Source: Cydia pomonella
Taxonomy: Eukaryota; Arthropoda; Insecta; Lepidoptera; Tortricidae
Length of the DNA: 64,000 bases
Direction of reading: 5' to 3'
NCBI RefSeq assembly: GCF_033807575.1
Contig: NC_084713.1
Coordinates: forward strand, 14,359,389 to 14,423,388
This document shows positions 10,571 to 22,440 of the stretch, in pieces. Below the pieces are notes generated by a model, which had not been told where the DNA came from, did not search any database, and saw only the letters and a program-made list of their open reading frames with translations. Position 1 is the stretch's first letter, and each line of letters starts with the position of its first letter. The position numbers and the translations under genes are program-made.

Positions 10571-10801
10571 TATGCTGAAACTAAACAAGCGCAACTGGAG
10601 ACCAACTTATTCGAGGCAGCCAACTTAGAGGACCAAGAATCCGAGGCCGGACAGGCCCTGATCCTAGACTTCTTACGCAAGTGCAAACAGCTTGAAGCCT
10701 CCAACCCATCCAATGAAGACTTGGCCAGAGAAATAGGCGCTTTGAAGAAAGACTTGTTGAAGCAGGATAATAAATATCTACAAGCGCTTATGGCGAACTG
10801 A
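10571..10801 (+). CDS. MSH2: MSH2 C-terminal exon with stop
   Basis: Acceptor TTATTTTCAG, then YAETKQAQLETNLFEAANLE in phase 0, a central GQALILDFLRKCKQ, and a C-terminal helix ending YLQALMAN before TGA at 10799-10801. This corresponds to the clamp and dimerisation tail of MSH2. ILDFLRKCKQ lines up with IIQEFLSKVKQ in human MSH2. The exon is 77 codons and less GC-rich than the upstream ones. It confirms that the gene is intact at its 3' end despite the array in the preceding exon. The exon count from Walker A to stop is four. Confidence 0.93.
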   Translation, partial: YAETKQAQLETNLFEAANLEDQESEAGQALILDFLRKCKQLEASNPSNEDLAREIGALKKDLLKQDNKYLQALMAN

Positions 10802-10820
10802 TGCCATTTGATTTATTTTG

Positions 10821-10826
10821 AATAAA
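10821..10826 (+). terminator. MSH2: MSH2 poly(A) signal
   Basis: AATAAA 20 bases after the stop codon, followed by a T/G-rich stretch (TTTTGCTGTTTTCTC). This implies a very short 3' UTR of roughly 40-50 bases. Confidence 0.85.
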
Positions 10827-10849
10827 GTTTTTGATCACATTTTGCTGTT

Positions 10850-11362
10850 TTCTCTTAAGGCAAAAGCGGCGGCGACGGTCAACGGGAAGCGAGTTGTTTT
10901 TTACTTAAAATATAGTCGATCATGATTTTTCTTGCCAAATACACGAGTTTCTTATGTAAGGACGCTAAGCTCGAAGAATCTCGTACATGTACCGCCTGTT
11001 CTTATCTCTACGCGCGCGCATAATTGCTTTTATTTATATTGCTGTCCCGCTCGCACAGCGGCATTGACTGCCGACATTGCGAGACAGCAATTAAATTTTG
11101 CACAAAATTCTTCAATCTTAGCGTTTCTTCCTTTTTTTAGCGTAAGAAACTGTCGGTCGCTACTCACTTTTTCGTCGGCGGTCGAATAGTTGCCTTATTC
11201 TCAACTTAGGATTGAACACTGATTGCATCCCAACATTCCCAATTGAAATTGAACTATACAGGTTCACAATTTATTTGCAGCTGGTTTGCAATCCGTTTGT
11301 CTGACTGCCTTTAGCTCTTTTCCAATGGCACGCTTTAGAAGCCCGAGGTCGGGTTGACCTTA
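10850..11362. other. Intergenic DNA between MSH2 and the IAP gene
   Basis: No gene seen. The open stretch at 10932-11189 (+) has no recognisable product. Confidence 0.6.
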
Positions 11363-11545
11363 GGTCCTTGCCACACTTGACGGAAATTCTGTCGCCGAAC
11401 TTCCGCGGCGGAACGCCAATACATGTTATTGCATATAAAATACAAATAGCGGGCACACTTCGCGGAAGATCGGTCGAACGACCGGCGGAACTTCGCACTT
11501 CGCGGAAGTTCGGCGACAGAATTTCCGTCAAGTGTGGCAAGGACC
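11363..11545. mobile_element. MITE with TTA target duplication
   Basis: GGTCCTTGCCACACTTGACG at the left end is the reverse complement of the right end, and the inverted match extends about 44 bp. The element is flanked by TTA on both sides (11360-11362 and 11546-11548). Long perfect TIRs with a 3-bp TTA/TAA duplication fit PIF/Harbinger-derived MITEs. Open frames crossing this region are artefacts of the inverted repeats. Confidence 0.85.
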
Positions 11546-12220
11546 TTAATCCCAAGAATTCATGTAGCACTAGTATTTATGAAAGTATCATTAACCCATT
11601 CAGCGCTAACCACGACACGTTGTCCCTTTGCCTCTATGAATCATTTCCGCTACATACCGGGAAATCCATGTTATCGGCTACGCCGTAGCTCCGAGATGAA
11701 TGTGTTAATCTGACTTTTAAAACCTGAGGGAGAAAACTAAGCCCTCTGGAGTTTAAGTAGTCTTATCCAAGGTAAATCAACAGAAACAACTATTTGATTG
11801 AACAATTTTATTATAACATTAATTAACATTACTCAATATAGTAATTAAGATGAAAAAAACTCTTACCTTGTCTAATGGTTGAGACCAGTGCTCAATAATT
11901 TAATCTTTTTCAGTGCTCTTCTACTGACTAATGTCCAGTAGCAAATACATTTTTAGCTTTAAGTTATATGCTGTAATTTTTTATTTTGTCATAAAATAAC
12001 CAGCTATTTTAGAAAATTATACCTAACATATGTATTTGCAACTGGATTTTATTTTGAAATTAATAATTATACATTATTGTGTTTTTAATTTCAAATGTAA
12101 GTTATGGTATAATCTGATGCTGATATTAGATCAGGTATTTTGTTATACCTTTGCTAATTGGATGAAATACCTAAAATTCAATATTTATATGGAGGAGCAC
12201 TTCGAAACGCGGAACTTTAA

Positions 12221-12384
12221 GGGCCTCCGCTAGCTGGCGCGGGTGCACGGAGCGGACGAGCGGGTTAACAAAAAATAGTATGAGCAACGCTAACTGAAGC
12301 GGACGCGTGCGGCGGATTTCACCTACAAATAGCACCCGCGTGCGTACGCACGCGGCGGGCGTCCGCGTCAGCTAGCGGAGGCCC
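12221..12384. mobile_element. GC-rich MITE with TAA target duplication
   Basis: Ends GGGCCTCCGCTAGCTG and CAGCTAGCGGAGGCCC are exact reverse complements, with TAA at 12218-12220 and 12385-12387. The GC-rich 164-bp body stands out from its AT-rich surroundings. Probably a Harbinger-type MITE like the one at 11363. Confidence 0.85.
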
Positions 12385-12387
12385 TAA

Positions 12388-13420
12388 GCGGCATTCAACT
12401 CTCTGGATTTTGTAGAGGAAGCAACATTACGTATTTCGCGTTTCAAATTGGTCCCTCAGATCCCTATTTATTATTAACACAATGTCGTTTTATCATCGAA
12501 AAGAAATTATTCAATATATATGTTTAGTTATTTGCTTATCATTATGTCTACCTAATACTTTGTTTTGACATTAATTAGTAAATTATTGTCAAAATAGAAG
12601 CATATTTACAGGAACAATAATAGGTTAACTATTTTTCATTAAACAATAGTCTTAATAAGCGTTTCCAACTGAAAATACTAAGGGGTATCTATAATCAAGG
12701 ACTTAATATAAAAAAATTACAAAAAAAAAATCACTGTCTCAAATTAATCATACATAAAATAATCATTTTTAAATGCAATAAATGAAGTCACTTTTTTACA
12801 CTATTATATTTGATGACCACCAGTTACTGGTTTGTTATTTGGCCATATTTAGGCTTGCTGAACGTTATTCACAAGGCCCCAGTAGCATAAATATATTTCA
12901 AAAGACTAGTCGGTGAACATATTATTTGACAGTCCAAACTTTCACAACAGAAAGGCACGCGACATCATTTATAGCATATAGAATTTCATTTGAACTGGTG
13001 GGACAAAATGATAAGCTAAAATTGTTATTTACATTGAATTTACATGTCAAAATTTTTTACAATAAATAATTTAAAATCATTCAACATTTACAATACGCCA
13101 GCGATTCGTCGTCGGACCGGAGACGTTCGTCCTCCCGCCGTCGATTTAAATTAAAAATCACAGCACATCGCGTCGACTCTTAGGGCCGGTCGCACCAAAC
13201 CGTCTAACTTCATCATAGTTCGTCAGAATTTGCACGTATGAAAAGTTTGCAGGAATGACAACTGCCACCGCAATTTGTAAGGTCGTTAAGTTAGATCGAT
13301 CGATCGATCGGCGTGGTGCCACCCGCCCTCAGAATGCTTGGAAGCGTATCCCGCGGCGCGGTTCAGGACGCCGCTACGACAGGTGGCGGTTGACTAGATC
13401 CGAGCCTCGCGGGGCTCCAC
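12388..13420 (-). other. Likely 3' UTR and downstream flank of the IAP gene
   Basis: AT-rich up to about 13080, then moderately GC-rich to the stop codon. A possible minus-strand AATAAA lies at 12467-12472, far from the stop. I could not fix the cleavage site. A (GATC)n run lies near 13293-13308. Confidence 0.4.
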
Positions 13421-14484
13421 TCACGAGTAGTACAGGCGCACGGCGCTCGTGAACGTCCGCCGGCACATGGGGCACTTGTCCGTGGCCAGCGCGCACTTGG
13501 CGCACGCCACCACGTGCCCGCACGGCACGAAGCACACGTTGCGCTCGTTCTCGTAACAGATTTTACACAGTTTTGAGTCTTCGACTTCCGATTTTTCGTC
13601 TTCGCTTTTCGTAGGGGCGACCGGCTCCGGTTTGGGCGCGGATATCGTTTCGGGGACGACGCACGCCTCCGATATAACTTTCTGGACGTAATCCCGGCCC
13701 TTGACGAGTTGGACGTACGCGCACCGGTCGAACCACCGCGCGTGCTGCTCCCACGGGACGTCGTCCTCCTCCCAGTCCTTGAGGCCGCCGTCGCAGTAGA
13801 AGCACTTGGTCTTGTCGCTCTGGCCGGTGTAGTAGAAGCCGGCCTCGGCGAGCTCCTCGGGCTTCTGCTTCATGCTCTTGGGCCAGTCCTTGAAGGTGCG
13901 GAGGCGGGCGGCCTCGGTGGCGTAGCGCGGGTGCACGGGGCCCGGCATGCACACGCTGGCGCCCGTGGGCGGCGCGCGCACGCCGCACTCGTCCTGCCCG
14001 TCCGTGGCCACGGGGTTGGCGGGCAGCGTGCCGGCCACCGCCTGCTTCCGCAGGAACGGGCACTGGGGCGCCCACTTCTGGTGGTCTCGAGCGGGGTCGT
14101 CGCCCTCCACCCACCGCATGATTTCGACTTTACAGAACGCGCATCGGACCTCGTCGCTGCGGCCGAGGTAGTAGAATCCGTTGCTGGCGAGAGTTTGGGG
14201 GCTTATGAAGGTCAGGGGCCAACTGTCGAAGGTTTTGAGTCGGTTCTCCTCGCGGTGCATGTCGGCGGCGAGCACGTGGTTGTTGTCGGGCTTGTCGACG
14301 GCGAGCGGGAGGGCGGGCAGCGTGGGCGTGGTGGGCGACGAGCTCAGCGAGCTGCCGCGCGAGCCGCCGGGCTCGTAGGCGGAGCATGGCGCGGGCAGTG
14401 TCAGCACCGGCTCCACCAGAGGTCGCGTCTTCGCGGTCGCGGGCGCGTTTTTAAATAACGCAGTGCCTGTCGCTACTGATGACA
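13421..14484 (-). CDS. iap1: Inhibitor of apoptosis protein, main exon (BIR-BIR-RING)
   Basis: This exon encodes 354 residues of a cellular IAP, which blocks caspases in the cytosol and carries E3 ubiquitin-ligase activity. BIR1 is at about residues 79-146 (Cys115, Cys118, His135, Cys142) and BIR2 at about 193-260 (Cys228, Cys231, His248, Cys255). Both show exact C-x2-C-x16-H-x6-C spacing. A C-terminal C3HC4 RING starts at Cys307 and ends at Cys341, followed by a short hydrophobic tail and TGA at 13421-13423. There is no start codon: the exon begins just after TTTCAG, with TG needing one base from upstream. The exon at 20455 supplies that base. The first 78 residues are Ser/Pro-rich (SSLSSSPTTPT). 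Two BIRs plus RING is the layout of insect IAP1 (Drosophila DIAP1, lepidopteran IAPs). Confidence 0.95.
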
Positions 14485-15772
14485 CTGAAAATAAAAGAAA
14501 ACAACATTTTAAATGACTGTTTCTACTATAATATTGTGTACATAAAAGGTTTAGTCAATGATTTGCCAATGTCAAAAACACCTAATGTGGTATTTAAGGT
14601 AAACATTTATCCATAACCCAAACTACCTAACATGGCAACGTCAATTTAACTTGAGCATATTCAAACCAACCCTCACACTATATAAAATAAAGCCTATTTT
14701 GCTCTCATATTTCGCGTAGGTTTTTTTTTTTGGACACTGGGTCTAAGTGTATTTGAACGCGATACTGTCTCATGTTATATGATACTAACATGAAAGGCAC
14801 CAAAGCAGCTGTCTATGTGTGCAGAATAGAAACTAGCCCGTGCTCGCGTCCAGAAACAGTTCTCACAACAAGTTCTCGCTGCGTCACCGGCATTCCGCAG
14901 CGCAGCCTCCCCCGAGTGCACTCAGTGCGCATGCACTCAACGCACGCAATCAATTTTTCTTTACCCTCCGTACGGGTACGGACATCTGGACTAAACTACT
15001 ATGTTTACGTTATCTGTCAACATAGTTTATTTTATTTATTACTTTATACAATTTTTATACTTGACAAAACTTTAATTCAAGTTTCGTCAAATCGGTTCTA
15101 AGTCGAAGTAGTAATATTTCTCAGAGGTTGAATGACTTGCAATTTTAAACTACTGCCAAAAATATGAGTATATTGTGTTTAGGTTTCATGCTTGTAAATA
15201 TGCTTGTAAGTATGAGAGTTTTTTTTCTCTGACGTAGAAACCATCAGATAACTAAGTAAGTCATTGATAAACTAAATACAAATGCTGTCGACGATTAAGT
15301 AGCAGATATTAAACCTGTTTGATATAATTTTGTAACAAATACAGTTAGGAATTCCACAGTAATTGTGTTGTACCTATGGAAATGGTAAAGTACCTATCAC
15401 TAAGTACGACATTACCTTGCAAAATTCCAATGACGCAGGATAAAACCCATATAAATGTTTATTCGGAAATACCTACATTTGCACAGTGGTTCATTTGCGC
15501 AGTATTTCTTGTCAAAAATTAACAAACCTACAGCTGTATCAAGTACCAAACTATGGTGGATCGATAACCTTATCAACAACAAAAACGTGATTACTCTGTG
15601 ATGTTCGTTTTTTAGCAATTAAAATTATAATTAACACATTATCAACAAAATGTTAATGATGTTTCATTTTATAGCATTGTTTACAATCAGCATTTAAATA
15701 CTTCGTATTGATTGTTGAAAAGTTTTTACTGTGTTGGACAACTATGAAACCATGCTCTGTTGTATATTAGAG

Positions 15773-15812
15773 TATGTATATGTTTTAACGCATCTATTAA
15801 AACATATACATA
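15773..15812. repeat. Small AT-rich palindrome
   Basis: TATGTATATGTTTTAA and its reverse complement are separated by about 8 bases. It may be a deletion derivative of an inverted-repeat element. No function is assigned. Confidence 0.5.
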
Positions 15813-18800
15813 CGTTTAATAAAATAGGTTTGCAGCTCAATATTATTTATAAAGAAAAACGTAGTAACAAATGCGTAGCGTACAACTAAGTAGTACGCAA
15901 CAAAATAATGGCCGAAAAAATCAATAGAAGATATTTACCATTTCTGTGCTTGGAGTCAACTAACATAGGCATTTTGATGAAAACAATGTACTTGTAACTT
16001 TAATCACGTAACACTCAAATAACACATTGCCTTAAATTGCTTCACAATTTGGAAAAAATAATCTTTTTTGATTTCAGCGTGCGGTAATGGCGTATGACGG
16101 GAATCAAGCATCGTTGGCTACTCGCTTTGTGCCTGGTGGGGCGATATGGTGCTGCAATGACCCCCTCTGCGCATGCGTACAAATTTAAAGAGGGTTCCAT
16201 TTCGCCTACGAGGGGTGCACAGCTGTGCGGGCTACTATAATTATAAGTATATATTTATTGTTACACTTCCAAACATGACATTCGGCAAATGTGAACTATT
16301 CGTAGTGATGTTGTTCGTAGTCCACGCATTGCATATAGCTGTAGAGTTCGAAAGTTATTTATCATTTTACTGAAAGTATCTTAGTAGCTCATGGGAAATT
16401 AAACCGACATACTGTTAGCGAAACAAGCGGACAAACACATTTGGACGGTAAAATGTACACTTAGCTAATAATGTCTGGGCGACAGTTTATGACGAGGAAT
16501 GCCTTGATACACGAACTGGTGTTCATTGTACGCCGGCTACGTCTATAGCGACTATACTATAAGTGTGAGCGGGAAGGGACGCTCTGTGGGAGAGTTGTAA
16601 AGTTCTCAATCAGGCTTGCGTCTGGAGCGACGTTGCCGGGCCGCACACAGGCGACCGGGTTTCATTCATATTTGAGACGCGACGTTGCCGTCTCCGGCGG
16701 AAACCGCGTAAAAAAGGGCCTGAGGAATGTGGCGGTACTGCTGAGCGGCTCTAATGCCGAATAAAAAGTGGCAGGAATGCGGACAGTACTTAAGTCCAAG
16801 TACTTGCGTGAGTAGAAAATTTGGGTTCACGTATTGTAATGACCAAACTAGTGATACGAATTATATTTGCTATGTGGAGTAATTATTCTAGTTAGTGGCA
16901 TGCAATTTGTAATTTTAAACTGTGGGCTTAGTCGACGGGGTGTTTGCAAATTTTCTTATTTCAACTACCCACATTGCGACGTGGCGAATGAGCATTGTAT
17001 TTTAAAAAAATGCATTCGTCCTTATTCTCCGAATTTCGAATTTATTTGCACTGAGAGCGAATGAAATTCAGCATTGTAGCTATAAGAGAGCGGCGAGAGG
17101 CGGCGCCCTGAGAGTAAGCAGCGTGGGGACGGGGACGGGGCCGCGTTCTCATGACTTTGGGTGGTCGGCGCTCGGCTTTCGAATTCCATTCCCTCGCCTG
17201 TAGCGCCTACGCACGCAGTCTAGGTATTATATATAGGTACTATTACATTACTATGAGGATTATAAAAAGATGTAGAAATGCTTTAAGAAACAAAAGGTTA
17301 CTTGGGAGATGTTTCATTATTTTAACTGCCCGCTATTGATATATTCAATATAAAGAAAATAATTCCAGCATTGGTAAACACATTCATAATCATCTACTAG
17401 GTATACAGTAGACATCAATGACGGGTGTTCAAACAAAGAATGGTCGAGCTATGAAGTTATTTCTGGTTGAACTGAAAAACTCATGAATGAATTTTTACAG
17501 TGCCGGTTTTGTTTACGCATCATAAAAGATGAAAAAATAAATGAAAGGATAGAAGCGGAAATGGTGTCAGCTGAAGTGAACATCCGCCAGATGGTGCATA
17601 TGCAAGGCGCGTTTATACCAAGAGGGCCGTCGTAATAAAACAAATTGAATGAAAACCCAACTAAACCTTAGTAAGACAAGCTATCTTCGAGTTCATCAAA
17701 CAAAGGGAAGATTTCATTATAAAAGGAACGACTCGCTCGTGAAATGAGATATGGGCGCGTGTGCAAATTTTAATGAGCAAAATGGGATTCTCAGTTGTTT
17801 CGTATAATCTCACGTTCAGAAGAGGGCCCTATAATGAAAGCCGCCAGCGCCGACCAGACAGCAGACCGCTCGTATATTGTAAGTACTCGCGTTCAGCCGC
17901 GGGGTAACTACATTCCACAGCGGAGTTAACTAAAGGCCGCTCCCACCGACAAAAAAAGCGCTGCGAGTTATTTGATAAGTTTTTTGTAATAATATATTGA
18001 AGTAGGTACCTACCTATGGTAAGAAAGTGATATAAGCAATCGATTTTAATAATTATAATTAAATCTAATTAGGTGGCATTCTGTAACTATTTTGTCCACA
18101 TATTTCATACCTGAGAACCAGTGTGCATTGCAAATATGTCATCAAATTCAAATACCATCGTATGTTTGTAACTATGCATATTAACACCTACATATTTTGG
18201 TACCTGATGTATAAATGACTTGTTTGACTGCTGAATAATGTACCTAAGCTTTATTATGTTTTCTTTAATAATCAATAACATACTCATACCTAAACTGTAA
18301 AGTAGTTGACTGAAAGAATATTATGAACCTGTAGGCATAAACAGGGCAAAAATTTAAATACTCAGGCAAAGATCCATATTTGATCTGTCCTTTAACTACC
18401 ATTTAGATCTAGATATATTATTTGTAATGATGTATTTGTACACATAGGTATTTACCTAGACATGTACTCGCATTTCCTGTGTACCTTGAAATGTCTTTTA
18501 TTAATTGTTTACCAAACAATCATGATGGTATATAGTGATCTTATTGTTTGTAGGGCAATCTAGTTGTTTATTTACTAGTCCATGTACAGACAATGCAGTG
18601 TTATGAAGCACTAACAGAGGGCGCTACTAGTAATGTTTCTACCATTATCAGCTACAAATGGAATAATACTGAAAATTAAGTGTACTAAAGGAAATAATGG
18701 ACTACTATTATGCTCTAACTTTATTTATGTATGTGCCCTTTCGAAGCAGAACTCGGGGAAGGAAGGAAGGTATTATATTTATCCTGTTGTAGGTATAGCA

Positions 18801-19979
18801 GACTTAGAGTTTCCTTGTTGCTACCATGGATAACTTATACATATAACTTTAAGTTTTGAATAGACAGAATGTTTTTGTAAGCCAGTTCTATGTAAGTACT
18901 TGCCTAATTGGTGAGGTCATGCACCAATCCAACAGCTAGAGGCTCCTTTTGGGTTTGCCTCACAGCCAAGGCCGCTACCAAAAAAAACGAATAGAATAAC
19001 TAGTGTTTCTCTCTTCTTGTGTTGGTTTTTACGTCTATTAGTGTTCAATATTTGAAATGTTTTAAAATAAAAGCAAGTCTTATAAAAAGGGTTTATATTG
19101 TCAAAGAACACTTTAAAGTTTATACTGATAGGCACATATTCAACAAGTCAATGATAAAATGACAGATAATAGACCTTATCTATAGATTTCTTTGAATTTT
19201 ATTGATACTACATATGTTATTTTATACACTCCTTAGATTATTCTATGACTTGATCACTAACTTTCCTGTTACAGTAAAATTCCTAGTATATTTCATTAAT
19301 AAATAACAAGTTGGAATTACATTATAAATACTGCTTATTTATTTAAGTAGATGTAGCAATGCAAATTGAATTTACGTTAAGAATATAAATTTGTAAGCAA
19401 GTGATGTCATGGCCTTTTAAACTTCCCCAATAGCAGACATCATTCAGTTGCGTGATAACAGCTGCTTGGAGACCTGTGCCACATGTTCCCATACTAAAGA
19501 ACTATTACTTATACTTTTTATTGATTTTTGTTTAGAGTCTACTTTGACAGAATTGCTTCATCAAGCTATACTTTCAACTCGTGTCGGTGAAGAAGCTTCT
19601 AATATCCCGGACTAAAAATAAACCCAGGGAATGCGAGCAAACGTTGCTATTTGGGGTAGATGTACAAATAAAATCACCCAGAAGTAAGGTTAAACGTCCG
19701 ACATAAAATGTTGATTAATGTCCAACATTGCTCGCTGACGTAGCGTACAAACATTCCGCAATAAAGAGGCAAAGTGCTTGTACATAAGAAATTCGAGGTT
19801 GCCTTCGTTTCGTTCCGCACATATGGAAAGGTTATGTAAGTAAAAAACATTTTATTCACCTCTCACGGCTTCCATATTATAAATTCCAATTAAGCGTAAG
19901 ATCCGCTGAACAGCATCTATCCCAATTGTATCCACTAGCAAAATAAGTTTGCTGTCCTTAGTCCGCACTCACACTTCAC

Positions 19980-20230
19980 ACCGAAAACGTAAACAATAAT
20001 AACACACACTTCTTACATGAGCGCGAATCTCATCGCTACTGACTGTTTGACGTCGGAGCAGGAGGAATGACGTTGTGACGTTGGTTAGGTTTGGTTGGTG
20101 TGTGGTGACTTCGTTCCGCAAGCGCCACGATAGCACTACATCGCACTCGCTCGCACTCGCTGTCTATAGTTGACGCTGTTCGACAGTATTTGTCGCGCGA
20201 TTGCCCGCCCGCTTTCAGCAATAACTTTTT
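19980..20230 (-). promoter_or_regulatory. Candidate internal promoter in the IAP intron
   Basis: A CpG-rich island in AT-rich intron. It contains three TGACGT half-sites (20048, 20068, 20076; CRE/ATF type) and, on the minus strand, AACAGTCAGTAGCG with the arthropod initiator TCAGT, followed 20-30 bases later by a possible donor CAT|GTAAGA. This could drive a shorter IAP transcript that skips the leader exon. No TATA box is seen. The orientation is inferred. Confidence 0.35.
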
Positions 20231-20454
20231 TCGGTTATGGCAATAATACCTATTTATTATACATAAAGGAAATTTATTATACAAAAGAAATTGGCATTCC
20301 AAGTCTAAATCGTCATAACAACAAATTTAATTATCTTATCTATTAGTTCATGGTTTAATATGAATAATTTATTAGGAGGTTATTGTTGATTATTAAACTG
20401 TGACAAAAATATTGAAGACTCGGAGCATTTATATTTATTTGGTAATAAACTCAC

Positions 20455-20613
20455 CAGACGAAAATTTTGCGTCCCTGCTGCTGGAAGCCACAGAGTCGGA
20501 GGAGGCGGCGGCTGCACCTCTTGCATCTTTTGGGGATGTTTTTTCTGCCATACTTTTACAATCAATTTCGGCATATTTTTGTTTTTGTACCCATGTTCAT
20601 ATCCGGTAATATT
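20455..20613 (-). CDS. iap1: Probable first coding exon of the IAP gene (leader)
   Basis: Acceptor TATTTTCAG precedes 20613 and donor G|GTGAGT follows 20455. ATG at 20551-20549 opens MAEKTSPKDARGAAAASSDS and VASSSRDAKFSS, 32 codons plus one base. That single G joins TG at the IAP exon start to make a Val codon, giving a continuous 386-residue protein. An in-frame stop lies upstream in the same exon, so this ATG is the first possible one. Two short out-of-frame upstream ATGs (ATGAAC at 20600 and one overlapping the start) could restrain translation. The leader is rich in Ser, Ala and Lys. Lepidopteran cellular IAP1 proteins are known to carry a leader of about 100 residues before BIR1 that controls turnover, which agrees with 32 + 78 here. 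The link to IAP rests on phase and position, not on sequence recognition. Confidence 0.6.
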
Positions 20614-22440
20614 CTGAAAATAATAATAAAAAATCTTATGATAAAGTACCTATCTACAAGTAGCCGCCGCCATACACACGTAGTTACACTCTCATTTTAT
20701 AACAACATGCTAAAATAACATGAAACTTGGTACGAGGATTAAAGTTTTAATTGCTAGAAATTGTAATACAAATAATATACAGCGAGCGATTTATATAAAA
20801 AAATGATAATCGCTATAGGTATTTCATTTGTGTTGCGATTTCTAGAATCGAAAACTAATTTCAGGCATAGATACATGTTAACTTCAATATTCATGCCGAG
20901 TTTCATGTTACTCCAGCATGTCTTTATTAAATGAGATGAGAGCGTAACTTATATTGTATGAAAAGGTAAAGGCGGCTTTGTACTGGCGACTCTGAAAGTT
21001 AAATACAAAAAGAAAAATCTCTGAACAGGCACGTGTTGTGTAAATTAGTATGAAACCTCCAGAATTTGACATTATTGTGACACATTATTTTTTTACTTTT
21101 AAAATTCGAAAAAGGAATTGGATAACTTCCCTTGCGTATAGTGTGTAGGCAAATCCCAACACCGTTAATCATGAAGGTGGTAAACATATTAAAAAACATT
21201 GCATACGTATGGATTATCAGATAAAAAGTTGCGCCACGCTGATTAGTAGTTAGTAGATACTTTATAAGCAGGTATCGTGTTATTATTTTCTTATTAGATC
21301 ATCAACGTATCTACCCAGCCATACAATACAACACTTCTACCTATTTAAATGAAAAGTCAAATCCAAAGTGCGGTGATCACTCGATCAGCTGATAATGCTG
21401 ATATGAATAAATGGAAGCATAGACAAGATTTATATTTTACCTGCAGCACGTTGGTGCAGTCACTAGATGCTGGCGCCGACTGAAATGATTCTATTGGCTG
21501 GTGCTGCGCTTGACATAGGTACGGTTTAAGATAAGTACCTAATTCACGTGTATCATGGACTGCTCACCGTGTTGTGGGTGTGACATGACGTGATCATCTA
21601 TTACACAATCATAAACGCAAGGATAAATGACGTAGTTGATCATACCTACTTGATGCTGTTTCATTAACACTAGAGATTAGGTGAGGTGAGGTGTAGAAGT
21701 AGCTAACTAGGGCTATAAAACGAAAAAAAAAACCATTTCGCTTTCGCATAGGCAATTCATCGGCCAGAGCCGTTAGGCGAGGGCCAATAGGGACCATAGG
21801 TATAAAGTAATCTATATCACTTCTGAGGACCCATTTCCGCGAAAATCTTAATTTCGTTATCTGCATCTCTGTTGCTCTTGCATATTAGAGCAAAGGAGAG
21901 GCATATAACGAAATTTTCGCGATATTTGTTTTTTAACAAAAACTTCTGATAAGAAACCTGTAAACAATAACTACACACATAGACGGGTACTTCTTAAGTT
22001 TTTCAACTATACGGGCTGATGCATAAGGTTTTGTCAATTCAATTAAAACTCGAGGCAGATGCCAACCGTCAGCTGTTGGGAATTAGATCGAAAAAAATGC
22101 CAGAGCGACGATAAAACGCGGCTTGAAGGTTCCGTCCATCTAATATTTTTGTGGTGTGCCTACCCACACTCAAAATAACAAGTGAAAGCCGAAATAACAA
22201 ATTATTTTTCATTCGGATTCACTTAACCTAAATCGGACTTCTGTCTGTTTAAAATTCTGATATCTTCAGATCAGAACTTCGTGGGTCGTGGGTAACAAAA
22301 TAGGGCTAAAACACAATTAGGTAGAGTGAAACTAAGCAACTTTGCCTCCAGGGGTATCTTTGTTCAAAAACACATTTTTAAGCAAATTCGTTAATAACAC
22401 TCATTAATTAATTTTTTACATTCGTTAATTCGTTAATAAA
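20614..22440. other. Upstream of the IAP leader exon
   Basis: AT-rich DNA; no gene seen. Probably a 5' UTR intron of the IAP gene, since 20613 has a splice acceptor. The open stretch at 21609-21866 (-) has no recognised product. Confidence 0.45.

Larger units (their letters stand above)
14485..20454 (-). other. iap1: Large IAP intron
   Basis: Intron of 5970 bp between the two IAP exons. It is mostly AT-rich and featureless. GC-richer patches at 16080-16800 and 17080-17220 and a possible plus-strand micro-exon at 17820-17878 are unexplained. A palindrome lies at 15773-15812 and a promoter-like patch at 19980-20230. No second gene was recognised. Confidence 0.6.

Noticed and set aside
11271..11688. 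Open frames of about 100 codons on both strands
   Set aside because: They mirror each other because they cross the inverted ends of the MITE at 11363-11545; they are not genes.
13563..14458. Long open frames on both strands over the IAP exon
   Set aside because: GC-rich coding DNA leaves other frames open. Only the frame with BIR and RING spacing is meaningful.
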